Source: JAXMBN01 sp046349875
GTDB taxonomy: Bacteria; Planctomycetota; Planctomycetia; Pirellulales; Pirellulaceae
NCBI GenBank assembly: GCA_046349875.1
Contig: JAXMBN010000001.1
Span: forward strand, 186,001 to 250,000
Direction: 5' to 3'
Length of the DNA: 64,000 bases
The first letter of the stretch is position 1, and every line of letters begins with the position of its first letter. The translations under genes were made by a program, and so were the position numbers. The notes below the pieces were generated by a model. It was not told the origin of the DNA and did not search any database. It worked only from the letters and a program-made list of their open reading frames with translations. Shown piece after piece: positions 24,822 to 35,500 of the stretch.

Positions 24822-26747
24822 CTAGGGTGCGTTGCGACGATGCAGAAACGGATAGCTTTCGATGATCGACTCGACGATGCTTCCCAACCGATAATCTTCC
24901 GCACGAGCTTTCTCGAGCGTGCTGCGGACAGTGCACTCGTCGGGTCGTTGTAGGCCACGCCCCAAAGCGTAAATCAGGAGATTCTTGATGAGCGTCCTTG
25001 CGACTTGATCCTTTTGGTCGATCAGGATCTTCTTAAAATCTTCAGGCCCTTGAAATGCTTGGCCTTGAACCAACTTGCCCGATGCATCGATGGGAATGCC
25101 ATGTTCTTCCGTTCGCCAGCGACCGATGGCGTCGTAGTTTTCAAAGGCAAGTCCCAGTGGATCCATTTTGTCATGGCAACTAGCGCATTCAGGTTTGCTG
25201 CGATGGATCTCGAGAATCTCGCGAAGCGTACGCTTCTTGCCATCTGATGCGGACTCTTCCAGTGGCGGCACATTCGGCGGAGGAGGAGGCGGAGGCGCAC
25301 CGAGGATTCTTCCCGCAATGAAGTTGCCTCGCCTTGGTACGTTGGTTCTTCCAGGATCCGATTGAAGCGTTAGGAGTGCGGCCGAGGTCAACAATCCTCC
25401 GCGACGATGATCGGTCAATGCAATTCTTTGAAATCCCTGTTGCGCCGAATAGGGAAGTCCATAATGCTCGGAAAGGCGACGGTCGATATACGTGTAGTCC
25501 GCGTCGATCAATTCCGCTAGGGAGCGATTCTTTTGGAGCATCTCGTGCAGCACCAACCGCACCTCTTCCACCATCGAGCTCCTTAGCGTTTCATCAAACT
25601 CCGGAAACTGTTTGCCATCCACCGAATGCATCGCGATGTCGCGAAACGACAACCATTGTCCAAAGAACTGATCGACCAGTGCGAGACTCTTGGGGTCCGC
25701 AATCATGCGAGCCACTTCTTCCTTGCGCACAGCGGCATCCATGAGCTTGCCATCGCGAGCAAGCTGAATGAGCCGATCATCGGGAGGACGCGACCACAAA
25801 AAATAACTGAGCCGCGATGCCAATTCGTAATCGTCGACGGGATAGGGATCGTCCGTATTAGGGCGATCTTGTTCCACTCGCATCAAAAACTTGGGGGAGA
25901 TCAATATCGCTTGAATGATCTGTCCAAGCGCCGTTTCGTGGTCCGTCCCTTTGGAGCGAAGACGTGCATACAATCGCATGAGGTTGTCGACGTAATCGGA
26001 AGGCGCAGGACGACGAAAGGCACGACTGGCAAAACTCTCTACATGCATGCGGATGCGTTCTGCATCCCCATCCATTTCCTTCATTCCCAAAACACGCAGG
26101 TAGACTTCGGGACGATCTCCCCGATGCTCGCTCACCGTAGCGACTAGTTTCTTCGCTGCATCATAGTACTGCTCCACTTGCGAAGGAGATAAGCTCAACG
26201 CGTCCGCGATGGTATCGAAACCATGTGCCGTACCATCAGGAGCAAAGCCTTCTGCTAGGCGCAGGTCGAGTCCAGTCACATCCAGAATGGAAAGATCGTA
26301 TTCAATCCGATTGAGTCTTCTCAATACAGGTTTACCAGGATCGGGTACGCTGCAATCGAGTTCCTCCAATGTAACTTTGAGGAACTGAATCATGAGTTCG
26401 CGTTCTTCGGAAGTTGGCTGCTTGGCATCAGCGGGAGGCATATCCGCATTTTGAATCTGAGCCAATGCGGTTTGCCATGTATCGCGATGTTCGAGAATCA
26501 AACGCAAATCGATGTCTTGCGCGAGGTTCACATCACCGCTGACCTTGTCGGCGCGATGGCATTTGGTGCAATACCGATCGACTAACCCGCGAATGTTGCG
26601 ATCCCACGATAGAGGATCTTTTTGCTTGTCCGGTTGAGCCAACACTGGAAGTGAAGACAAACCGCATGCAATGAAAAGCCCCATGCGAATCCAGAGATGC
26701 ATGGCCATTGCGGACATTGACACCGTGCCGCCCCACATCCAACCCAT
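24822..26747 (-). CDS. DUF1587/1595/1592/1588/1585 cytochrome-type protein
   Basis: A 641-residue exported planctomycete protein. From ATG 26747, which has GAGG close upstream, a signal segment (IRMGLFIACGLSSLPVLAQ) is followed by a heme site CTKCH near residue 60. The named DUF domains then follow in order: DUF1587 (RRLNRIEYDLSILDVTGLDL), DUF1595 (SFASRAFRRPAPSDYVDNLM), DUF1592 (YELASRLSYFLWSRPPDDRL) and DUF1588 with a second heme motif CASCHDKMDPLG (about 521). DUF1585 forms the C-terminus (LLIYALGRGLQRPDECTVRS). A run of seven prolines follows GRILGA. The family is abundant in planctomycetes and has no proven reaction; two CxxCH motifs suggest periplasmic electron transfer. It lies 90 bases downstream of the DUF1552 gene, its usual partner. 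The frame is open to 26792. Confidence 0.92.
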   Translation of the reverse strand: MGWMWGGTVSMSAMAMHLWIRMGLFIACGLSSLPVLAQPDKQKDPLSWDRNIRGLVDRYCTKCHRADKVSGDVNLAQDIDLRLILEHRDTWQTALAQIQNADMPPADAKQPTSEERELMIQFLKVTLEELDCSVPDPGKPVLRRLNRIEYDLSILDVTGLDLRLAEGFAPDGTAHGFDTIADALSLSPSQVEQYYDAAKKLVATVSEHRGDRPEVYLRVLGMKEMDGDAERIRMHVESFASRAFRRPAPSDYVDNLMRLYARLRSKGTDHETALGQIIQAILISPKFLMRVEQDRPNTDDPYPVDDYELASRLSYFLWSRPPDDRLIQLARDGKLMDAAVRKEEVARMIADPKSLALVDQFFGQWLSFRDIAMHSVDGKQFPEFDETLRSSMVEEVRLVLHEMLQKNRSLAELIDADYTYIDRRLSEHYGLPYSAQQGFQRIALTDHRRGGLLTSAALLTLQSDPGRTNVPRRGNFIAGRILGAPPPPPPPNVPPLEESASDGKKRTLREILEIHRSKPECASCHDKMDPLGLAFENYDAIGRWRTEEHGIPIDASGKLVQGQAFQGPEDFKKILIDQKDQVARTLIKNLLIYALGRGLQRPDECTVRSTLEKARAEDYRLGSIVESIIESYPFLHRRNAP

Positions 26748-26839
26748 GAATGCCTCTATCTGTCTGCGGGCCCTATCGATTTTGGCACCCAATATGTTCC
26801 ACGATTCCCGTGCGATGAAACGATTTGAGGGAACCTCCG

Positions 26840-28240
26840 TTAGCCTCGCAAGCCACCCAGCGGACCCGTGCTATCGCCGAAGCGTTCCGCTTCGACACCC
26901 GCGCGAGCCATCATCTCGAGATACAGATTGCAAAGAGGCGTCTTCTTATCGTAAATGACGTGCCGGCCTCCTTCGAGTGTTCCACCGCCGCCCCCAGCAA
27001 CCACGATTGGAAGATCATCATGGTTGTGTCGGTTACCATCGCTGATACCACTGCCATAACAGATCATCACGTTGTCGAGAAGCGACGAACCTCCTTCATC
27101 GATTTGGCTCATTCGCTGCAGCATCCTCGCAAACAATTCCATGTGATGGGTATTGATGCGAGTGAGCTGATCGAGATTCTTCGCTTCATTCTGATGGTGC
27201 GACGTCGAATGGTGCGATCCGGGAGCTTCGATCTCGGGATAGGCTCGCCCAGACTTCTCATACGAAAACATGAAACTAGCCACGCGTGTCGTATCCGATT
27301 GAAACGCCAAAGTGAGGATGTCGAGCATCAAATTGACGTGGTCAGCATAGAGCGATGGAATCCCTTTGCCGTCGGGAATGATGAGCGTCGAAACATCCAG
27401 TGCATCGCCATCAGCTTTGGGATCGTTCTTGAATGCATCCTGATGGTGCGAATGGGTATCGCGATCCGCCAAAGCGACTCGCTTTTCAACACTTCGCAAT
27501 CCATCCATATACTGTTCAAGCTTTCGACGATCGTTGGATCCTAATTTGCGTTGAAGCGATTTGGTTTCTTCGCGCACCAAGTCCAACACACTCGACTCCG
27601 GTGAATCGCTCTTGGTGACCTCGACTTCACTGTTCGATTGCCAATTGGGTTTCTTAGGTGCTGCTCCACGAAAGAGACGTTGATAAAGCTCTTTCGGATT
27701 GAGATCCAAGCCAACGGGTGTTGTTTTGTCGCGCCACGAGATGTGCGACATGTACGTCCCACTATAACCATGGTCCCCTCGATGTCCTGGATCGATGCCC
27801 AAGGCGAGGGCTTCAACGGGTGTGTGATGACCGCTTTGGCTTGCAACGAGTTGATCGACCGATGCGCCACCCACTTCAGGCTCTTCCGAATGTTTGCACT
27901 TCTTGCCAACCAAGAACCCACCACCCGCTGGTTCATGTGCTGCTGACTTTCCATTGCAATGATCCGCAGCAAGATCGCTAAGTACGAGGATGCATTGCTT
28001 GAGTGGTTCGAGCGGTTTGAGAATCGTCGGTAGCTCTACCAACTTGCCTGGTGCCGAGGGCTTCCAATGAGCCATGTTGACGCCATTGGGCACATAGAAA
28101 AACGCCAAGCGTACAGGAGGCTTGGCAGTACTCGCCGCCAACGCTGGTCGGCATACCATGGCCTCAAGCCACGGCAAGGCCAATGCGACTCCGGTTCCAT
28201 GGAGAAGGGTCCGCCGAGACATCACGAACGAAGAAGCCAT
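26840..28240 (-). CDS. DUF1552 protein with twin-arginine-like leader
   Basis: A 466-residue DUF1552 protein. From ATG 28240 it begins with SRRTLLHGTGVALALPWLEA, a Tat-type leader ending near RPALAA. Conserved family phrases include RLAFFYVPNGVNMAHWKPSA, SAAHEPAGGGFLVG, a TSHHQNEAKNLDQLTRINTHH region and NVMICYGSGISDGNRHNHDD. The overall shape is that of a sulfatase/phosphatase-like alpha/beta protein found almost only in planctomycetes and allied phyla; its reaction is unknown. It is the first gene of a two-gene operon with the DUF1592-type heme protein. Export by Tat suggests that it folds before export, possibly with a cofactor. The frame is open to 28270. Confidence 0.92.
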   Translation of the reverse strand: MASSFVMSRRTLLHGTGVALALPWLEAMVCRPALAASTAKPPVRLAFFYVPNGVNMAHWKPSAPGKLVELPTILKPLEPLKQCILVLSDLAADHCNGKSAAHEPAGGGFLVGKKCKHSEEPEVGGASVDQLVASQSGHHTPVEALALGIDPGHRGDHGYSGTYMSHISWRDKTTPVGLDLNPKELYQRLFRGAAPKKPNWQSNSEVEVTKSDSPESSVLDLVREETKSLQRKLGSNDRRKLEQYMDGLRSVEKRVALADRDTHSHHQDAFKNDPKADGDALDVSTLIIPDGKGIPSLYADHVNLMLDILTLAFQSDTTRVASFMFSYEKSGRAYPEIEAPGSHHSTSHHQNEAKNLDQLTRINTHHMELFARMLQRMSQIDEGGSSLLDNVMICYGSGISDGNRHNHDDLPIVVAGGGGGTLEGGRHVIYDKKTPLCNLYLEMMARAGVEAERFGDSTGPLGGLRG

Positions 28241-28597
28241 ATGCGTTTCTCGCCGAGGTAAGGTGGGCAATAGGAGGAAGGTGCAGTCAGATATCGAATC
28301 GACGATTACAGATGCAAACCTTTATTTTCTCGGAAGAAATGCATGGTCGCAACGAGGAACCGCCGAATTTCCATCTCATTTTCGGCGAGATTCCGTTCCA
28401 AAGCACCATTTGCTTAATTTTCTACCGGATTGTGTTGCCATTCCTTCCCTTGCGGTTTTCTCGCCGTTCTTTCGGAAAGGGCACTTTGTACGCAACGGCA
28501 CCAATTCGGTCGTCTTCCTGCGCCTCTTGGTTTCCGACGTGATAAGCTTTACGTTTCCTCCCACCAACCTCCATCCATCCTCTTCGGCACCACCACC
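28241..28597. other. Divergent intergenic region
   Basis: About 357 bases separate the DUF1552 gene from the ceramidase-like gene. A frame continuous with the ceramidase-like gene extends back to 28430, but its Arg/Pro/Cys-rich translation lacks a signal peptide and is not gene-like. No other gene is seen; two promoters are expected here. Confidence 0.5.
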
Positions 28598-29989
28598 ATG
28601 TCCGATCGAAAGCACTTGGCTCTCTTTTTCGTTTGCCTAATCTATCTTTCACTTCCAACGTTGGCGGAATCGAACTCGACGTCGACATGGCGAGCAGGCG
28701 TGGCCAAGACCAAGATTACACCGGACGAATGGATGTGGATGTCTGGTTACGGATCGCGCGATAAGCCGGCATCGGGAAAACTGACGGATCTATGGTGCAA
28801 GGCTCTGGTGTTAGAAGATGCATCGCATCATCGCGGCGTGATCATTTCTCTCGATCTCGTTGGTATTGATCGCGGCTTGTCGCAAGAGATCACTCGCCGC
28901 TTGGAGAGGGACCATGGGTTGGCTCGCCATCAAATCGCTATCTTCACGTCGCATACGCATACGGGGCCTGCCGTTGGAACTAATTTGATGGCCATGCTCT
29001 CTTGGCGATTGAATGCCGAGCAACGTCGGCAGATTGAAGACTATTCGAAACAATTGATCGATCGAATCGTGGAAACGGTCGACCAAGCGTTGCGTTCCGT
29101 GGAAGACGTGAATCTTGCATGGGGAGTTGGTTCGTGCAACGTGGCGGTGAATCGGCGAACCAACGTCGAAGCCAACGTACCGCGCCTTCGGTTCGAAGGA
29201 CAACTCCAAGGCCCAGTGGATCATGACGTTCCTGTACTCGCTATGCGCACTCGCGATGGAAAGCTCCGATCCGTACTGTTTGGATATGCCTGCCATGCAA
29301 CCGTATTGAGTTCCTTTGAATGGTCCGGGGACTACCCAACGTTTGCCCAAATGGAGCTCGAAGAGAAACACCCTGACTGCATTGCGTTGTTTTGGGCAGG
29401 ATGCGGCGCCGATCAAAATCCTCTCCCACGTCGGACCGTAGAAATCGCCAAGCACTACGGAAGGCATCTCGCAAATTCCGTCGAGGCTGTCTTGTTGACT
29501 TCGCAAATGCAAACCATCGATGGCGGATTCTCTTCGGTCTACGCCGAGATACCTTTAGCCTTCGATTCCACACCTGATCGAGCATCCTGGGAAGCCTCGC
29601 TGCAATCGAAGGATCCCTATATCGTTTCAAGAGCCAAGCAAATCTTGGATCGTTGGGAAGCGGAGGGACCACCATCGGCAACCTATCCTTATCCCATCTC
29701 CACCTGGAAACTGGGAGACCTTCAATTCATCGCCTTGGGTGGCGAAGTCGTCGTCGACTATGCTCTTCGAATCAAGAACGAAGGCCAAGCAAAGAAGACT
29801 TGGGTGGCTGCGTATGCGCATGATGTCATGGCCTACATTCCTTCGAGGCGGGTACTCACCGAAGGTGGATACGAAGGCGGAGGAGCGATGGTGTACTACG
29901 GCTTGCCTGCGCCGTGGAGTCCCACCGTTGAAGAACAGATCGTGCGCGAAGTGCAGCGTCAATCGCAAGAGCTAGGATTTAAACCGTAA
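28598..29989 (+). CDS. Neutral/alkaline non-lysosomal ceramidase-like exported protein
   Basis: A 463-residue exported protein. ATG 28598 starts a signal peptide (LALFFVCLIYLSLPTLAES). The mature part opens WRAGVAKTKITPDEWMWMSG, the typical N-terminus of neutral ceramidase-family domains, and has the zinc-type motif FTSHTHTGPAVGTNLM and LFGYACHATVLSSFEWSGDY. True neutral ceramidases are longer, about 650-750 residues, with a C-terminal Ig-like domain. This is the short planctomycete form with only the catalytic-type domain, so lipid amidase activity is possible but not shown. It is divergent from the DUF1552 operon and followed by holA 100 bases later. Confidence 0.88.
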   Translation: MSDRKHLALFFVCLIYLSLPTLAESNSTSTWRAGVAKTKITPDEWMWMSGYGSRDKPASGKLTDLWCKALVLEDASHHRGVIISLDLVGIDRGLSQEITRRLERDHGLARHQIAIFTSHTHTGPAVGTNLMAMLSWRLNAEQRRQIEDYSKQLIDRIVETVDQALRSVEDVNLAWGVGSCNVAVNRRTNVEANVPRLRFEGQLQGPVDHDVPVLAMRTRDGKLRSVLFGYACHATVLSSFEWSGDYPTFAQMELEEKHPDCIALFWAGCGADQNPLPRRTVEIAKHYGRHLANSVEAVLLTSQMQTIDGGFSSVYAEIPLAFDSTPDRASWEASLQSKDPYIVSRAKQILDRWEAEGPPSATYPYPISTWKLGDLQFIALGGEVVVDYALRIKNEGQAKKTWVAAYAHDVMAYIPSRRVLTEGGYEGGGAMVYYGLPAPWSPTVEEQIVREVQRQSQELGFKP

Positions 29990-30089
29990 GCGTGCTGAAC
30001 AAGGAACATCGCCCGTGTTTCGGGGGCAAAAAGGGCTTCTCTTGGACCGGGGGTAGTCGATGCGTGGATAGAGCGATATCCTTGTTGAC

Positions 30090-31142
30090 ATGGCAACAAC
30101 TGTACACGCATTTGAATGGATAGAATCAGCCAAAGGCGCCCAACTTCCGCCCATGATGGTACTCGTTGGAAGCGATGGTTTTTTGCTGCGCCATGCCGTT
30201 GCCAAAGTGATCGAAGCCAGCCAAACCGACCCGGATGCGATCGAGGCATTCGATGGACCGGAATCGAATTGGCGCGATGTTCATGATGAGCTTGCCACGA
30301 TTTCATTGTTCGATGCTTCCCACCATCGCGTTGCCATCGTCAAAGATGCAGACAAGTTTGTTTCTTCGAATCGAGCATCGCTGGAAAAGTGGATTGAACA
30401 TCCTCCCAAAGATGCCGTCCTGGTTTTGGAAGTCAGCACCTTTCCGGGGACGACCAAGCTCTACAAGCAAGTGGTTGCCAAAGGTATGCTCATCCAATGC
30501 AATCCTCCCGTCCTTTCTTCGTGGGGCAATCCCGTCGATGAAAAAGCGATTGCCAAATGGCTTGGAAGTTGGGCCAAACAAACGCATCGACTCGAACTAA
30601 CGCAGAAACAGATGCATACTTTGCTCGACCGGATTGGGACCGACTTGGGAATGTTGGATTGCGAATTGGCGAAACTGGCATTGTTCGCCGATGCGCAAGG
30701 AAACGTACCGGATCAACGGGTCAATGAGATGGTGGGTGGCTGGAGAACCCAAACCCTTTGGGAAATCGCAGACCATGTGGCCGATGGAAAAATTGGACAC
30801 GCTCTCGAACAACTCGATCGACTTCTCTCGTCCGGCCAGAATGCTCTTGCGTTCTTTGCACCTTTAGCTTGGTCTCTTCGGCGCTATGGTGTTGCAGCGC
30901 AACTCGTCGAGCAATCCGAACGTTGTGGTGCCAAGCCGAATCTTCCATTCGCTTTGGAGCGGGCCGGATTCAAGAAGTTCGATCTGAAGAAGGCCGAGGG
31001 GCAATTGCGACGCATCGGGCGGCCTCGAGCCAAGCAACTCTTGAACTGGTTGGTGGAAATGGAAATGAAACTCAAAGGAACCCATTCCAACGATCGAGCC
31101 GCCCGCTTTGCAATCGAGGAATTCTTGGTGAAACTCGCCTAA
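30090..31142 (+). CDS. holA: DNA polymerase III delta subunit
   Basis: A 350-residue clamp-loader subunit that opens the sliding clamp during replication. The N-terminus MMVLVGSDGFLLRHAVAKVI and DEKAIAKWLGSWAKQTHRLE are typical. LLDRIGTDLGMLDCELAKLA is the family's middle-domain hallmark, and the C-terminal helical part contains WSLRRYGVAAQLVEQ and LLNWLVEMEMKLKGTHSNDR. The degenerate P-loop region has no Walker A, as expected for delta. The ATG at 30090 has only a weak ribosome site. It is followed 56 bases later by the nuclease/ATPase pair on the same strand. Confidence 0.9.
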   Translation: MATTVHAFEWIESAKGAQLPPMMVLVGSDGFLLRHAVAKVIEASQTDPDAIEAFDGPESNWRDVHDELATISLFDASHHRVAIVKDADKFVSSNRASLEKWIEHPPKDAVLVLEVSTFPGTTKLYKQVVAKGMLIQCNPPVLSSWGNPVDEKAIAKWLGSWAKQTHRLELTQKQMHTLLDRIGTDLGMLDCELAKLALFADAQGNVPDQRVNEMVGGWRTQTLWEIADHVADGKIGHALEQLDRLLSSGQNALAFFAPLAWSLRRYGVAAQLVEQSERCGAKPNLPFALERAGFKKFDLKKAEGQLRRIGRPRAKQLLNWLVEMEMKLKGTHSNDRAARFAIEEFLVKLA

Positions 31143-31198
31143 GGATGCAATTGCATCTTTAAGGAAATGGGAATCACCCAAGCCAACGGAGTGAGAGG

Positions 31199-32503
31199 AT
31201 GAGCGAGCTTCGATTTCTACATGCGGCGGACCTGCACATTGGAAGCCCACTGCAAAAGCTCGAACTCTATCCAGGTGCACCGATCGAAACGATGCGTCGC
31301 GCGCCGACTCAAGCGGTCGAGAATCTGATCGATGTCGCCATTGCTCATCAAGTGCACGCGGTTCTGATTGCTGGTGATCTCTTCGACGGCCCTTGGGAGG
31401 ATATGCGTGTCGGGCTTTGGATGGTGGAACAATTTCGGCGTCTAGAGCGTGAACAGATCCCGGTCGTTCTCATTCGCGGCAATCATGATGCACACTCGGT
31501 GGTTATACAACAATTGGATTGGCCCAAGAATGTGCATGAGTTTGGCTCGAATGCCCCTGACACACTGACGCTCGATTGTGGACTCGCCGTTCATGGACAA
31601 TCCTTCCGCCACGCATCCGTGATGGAAGACCTTGCAGCGCGGTATCCTCAGGCCAAATCGGGGCTCTTCAATGTGGGCTTGCTTCACACGAGCTTGACCG
31701 GCAATGCATTGCACGATCCCTACGCTCCCACAGAACTCAGTATCCTAGAGGATAAAGGGTATGGCTACTGGGCTTTGGGACACATCCATCAACGGAGTGA
31801 ATCATCCTTGTCCTCTGTATCGTGGATTGGCTATAGCGGAAACACGCAAGGGCGTAGCATTCGCGAAACAGGTCCTAAGGGATGCTATTTGGTGCATGTT
31901 CACGACCAGCGGGTGGACCGAGTGGAATTTATCGCGACCGATGTTGCGCGATGGCACATCCTTGCGATCGACACCGCCGAATGCGAATCCCTCGAGGATC
32001 TCAAACAAACGGCCAAGGGACAGATCGAAGATACGCTTCCACGGCAAGAAGGTAGAACTCTTGCGCTGCGGATTCGATTGACGGGTTCAACAAAGCTCCA
32101 TTCACTTCTTCAAACACCCTCGGGATATGCCAGCGCGGTCGCAACCCTCCGCAACCTTGCCAATGAACTCGAACAAGCGTGGGTAGAAAAGGTAGAGATC
32201 CACACGCAGCCTCCCATGTCCTCGCACGCTCTTCAAGCCACGCAATGGACGCTCGACGAGATGGAAAAGGTCATGGCTTCGTGGAAAGAAAACGCGTGGC
32301 ATGACTCGGCATTGCAACATCCCAAACAACTTTTGCAACAGAAGATCGCTTCGCAATTGCAAGAGATGGGTTGGACCACGGAACGTTCTCCGGAATGGCA
32401 GCCTGATTGGGACAGCTTGGTTCGCCAAGCCTATCGATATCTCGAAGGATCGCTCTTAGGCCAAGAAACGCAAGACCTTGGAACAGGAGTTGCTTCTCGA
32501 TGA
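31199..32503 (+). CDS. YhaO/SbcD-like DNA repair metallophosphoesterase
   Basis: A 434-residue calcineurin-like phosphoesterase of the DNA repair exonuclease type (YhaO/SbcD/Mre11 group). All metal-binding motifs are present in order: LHAADLHIGS (7-16), IAGDLFDGPW, LIRGNHDAHS, GLLHTSLTG and ALGHIHQRSE. The C-terminal 150 residues form a capping domain of YhaO type. It is expected to be a Mn-dependent nuclease working with the ATPase encoded immediately downstream, whose ATG overlaps this stop (ATGA at 32500-32503). A GTGAGAGG stretch (31190-31197) ends directly before the ATG. Family is certain; the physiological role is inferred from the SbcCD/Mre11-Rad50 analogy. Confidence 0.92.
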   Translation: MSELRFLHAADLHIGSPLQKLELYPGAPIETMRRAPTQAVENLIDVAIAHQVHAVLIAGDLFDGPWEDMRVGLWMVEQFRRLEREQIPVVLIRGNHDAHSVVIQQLDWPKNVHEFGSNAPDTLTLDCGLAVHGQSFRHASVMEDLAARYPQAKSGLFNVGLLHTSLTGNALHDPYAPTELSILEDKGYGYWALGHIHQRSESSLSSVSWIGYSGNTQGRSIRETGPKGCYLVHVHDQRVDRVEFIATDVARWHILAIDTAECESLEDLKQTAKGQIEDTLPRQEGRTLALRIRLTGSTKLHSLLQTPSGYASAVATLRNLANELEQAWVEKVEIHTQPPMSSHALQATQWTLDEMEKVMASWKENAWHDSALQHPKQLLQQKIASQLQEMGWTTERSPEWQPDWDSLVRQAYRYLEGSLLGQETQDLGTGVASR

Positions 32504-35500
32504 GAATCGAACGACTTCATCTGCATCCTTTTGGTCATTTCAACAACCGTGAACTCACGTTTGATTCGGTACCACTCGTCTTGATCTATGGTCGCAACGA
32601 ATCTGGAAAATCGACCATTCTTCAATCGATCCGTGAATCGTTGTTTGGCTTTACCAAGCAAGCTTTTTCGGAAAATGGAGACCTGCGTACGCACCTGCAG
32701 TGTCGACTCAACGATGGCTCGCATGTGTCCTTTGTCCGCCGCCGATTTGGAAAGCGAAGTAGTTTTGAAGAAGGAACTCTTCAGGGGCAGGCTTTGTCGG
32801 AAGAGCAATGGCTTGCTCGCATTGGCGACATGGATCCGCAAACCTACATGAATGTCTTTGGCTTTGGATTGCATGAACTAGCCATCGGCGAAGCATCACT
32901 CAAAGGGAGCAATCTCACCGAAGCGATTCTGGGGAGTGGGCAATCGAAAGTGATCGATTGGAAACGCATTCGCGAAGGGATCGAGAAGGAACGAAGCGAA
33001 CTCTTGACCCAGAGAGGACGAGTCCAGCTCATCCCCGATCTGATCAAGAAGCTTCGTCATCACCAAACGGAAACAGAAGCCGAGTGGGTGCGCCCACGCC
33101 AATATCGCGAGCTCTGTTTAGAAAAAGAAAAGCTCCAACAAACACAAGGGCAACTCATCCAACGACAGAATGAACTTCGTCGATCGCACCACCAACGCAA
33201 ACGTGCTCTGGAAGCTTTACCTCTAGCAAAACAGTATGGAGTTTTGGTACAGAAACGTTCAGAAATCAACCTTCCCGAATGGATGACAGCCGATTGGGCT
33301 CGCATGTGGAAGACTCTTCAAACCGAATGGATGCAGTTCGATCAAGAACTCAATGTTCTCAAACGCGAACTGAACACGATCACCGAAGAGATTGCAAAGA
33401 TTCCTTGTGATTCGCCATTGGAAAGTGCCTATCCGGAACTCCAGCGTCTATTGGGGCAATCGACCAATATGCTGGAGACCTATCAACGACTCCAGGTCAT
33501 CGAAACGCAGATCGCGGCTTCACAACTTGCAGAGGCGAAAACGGTGGAAGACCTGCAGATGGCAGGCAGTCGCGCAGAGTGGGACCAAATGCCCCTCGGG
33601 GCCATGCGTTCTTCGCAATTCCATGAAATCGTTGCGCCGTATCGGCAAGCCCTTCAAGAAATGGAAAGTCTCGGCCAAGAACAAAAGCAAATTGCATTGG
33701 AGCAAGAACTGCTCGAGCGTGAACTCGATCACCGGCAAAGCACACTCTTCTCCACCGTATCGCAAACATTGTGGCATCAAGCTCGCGAAGCGTTTGAGCG
33801 ATACCAGCGGCTGAGTATACGTGACGAACAATGCCACGAATGGAAATCCGAATCGGAACGGATCGAACAGCATTGGCGTGCGTGGAATGCATCCTTGGAT
33901 TGGCTTCGCGAACTTCCCATTCCAAACTTGGAAAGCCTCCAACGCGCAGAAAAAGAGGCAGAACATTGGAAAAATGAACGTCAGTCGATTCAAAAGGAGC
34001 TTCATCGACTGGAACAAGAACAGTTGCAATGGCAAGCCGAGAAAGCACTGCTCGAATCGACTGGAGCCATTCCCACATGGACACAACTCCAAACAGTTCG
34101 CCAGAGGCGCGATCAGATCCTGACGCAATGGATCACCAACATCGACGCCAAGGAAACACCTCTTCCTTTGCTGCCCGAGGAAGACGCATCTCCAACACTG
34201 TGGTCGAAACTGCCCGAGGACCAGGAATCAGAATCACAAGGCGTTTGGGAGCCAACACAAACAAGCAAAGCGGTGAAAAAGACCCAAGCGTCGAGCTCAC
34301 TCGCAAAGAAGCTCAAATCGCTCATCCTCCAGTCGGACACCATGGCCGATGCACTTCTTCAGAATGCAGCCACCGTGGCGCAGCGCGATCGTCTGGAAGC
34401 ATCCCTTCGGCAGCAGGAGGAGCGACTCCAGCTCTTGCGAAAGCAGTTAAGTGAAATCGAAACACTAGAGGCCAATGTTCTCGCAGAGCATCAAGAAGTC
34501 CAACGGAAGCTCCCTTTTGCAGTTGCCGATCTGTACCGTATTCGCCCCCTTTGCGAAGATGCCCTTCGTTACCGATCACTCCATGAACGCATGGACGAAC
34601 ATACAACTCAAGTAGCCAAAGATGGAGATCAACTCAACCAACTCCTCGAAGCACTCATGAAGGCAATGGCCATCGACGCAGAGACGGTCAAGACGACATT
34701 CCCTTCGCTGCACGCGCGATGGCAATACCTACAAGAGCTCTGCAATCAGGCCCAGCGGAATGCAGGGACGCTCGAAGCTCAGCAACAGGCAGTCTCTCGA
34801 CTTCATCAAAGGGCAAAAATTCTTGCTTCACAGGAAGAAGAAATCGCCGCAAAGCTCACTCACTATCGCACCTCCTTCGAACGTTGGCTTAGCGAGACGG
34901 GGCTTCCTTCCGACGTCACACCCGATGCCGCAGAGAAACTCCTGCATGGGCTCGCGGACCTGCGGCAGCATCGAGCAGATCGTGAACGCTTTCAACTTGA
35001 ACATCGCGAACACACCAAGCGATTGCAAGAGTATTTTGAAAGTAGTCGAGAGGTTTTAAGCTCGTTGCAAATCATCCCTCACGAAGCGATTCATGGGCTT
35101 TTGCGACAACTCGAGCAAGCGCTCCAACAAGCGTCGGAGGTCTTTGAAAAGAAGCGACAACGGGAACTGCTATGGGTTCGTGGTGAAGAGAAGACCCAAA
35201 CCTACTCGAGCCTGCAAGCGCAGTGGCAAGAACGTCACGAACGACGAACCAAGATTTTACAAGAGACAAATGGGGACGCTTCGGATCTCGACCGATGGAC
35301 TAGCCATGCACAACAGTACTGGGATCTCCAGAACGAGATCTTGGGTATGGAGCGGCAGCTGCAATTGCTCAACGAGAGCGGCATGGCAATGTCGGACTGG
35401 ATCGCTTCGCTTTCCTGTATGGATTCCTTTGAACTCGAACAAGGACTGAACGAAGACTCGCAAGCTCTGGAACAAGTGGAGCAAACGCTTCAGGAAAACC

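Noticed and set aside
28430..28597. 56-codon N-terminal extension of the ceramidase-like protein
   Set aside because: It would bury the signal peptide that begins at 28598 and has an Arg/Pro/Cys-rich, non-conserved look.
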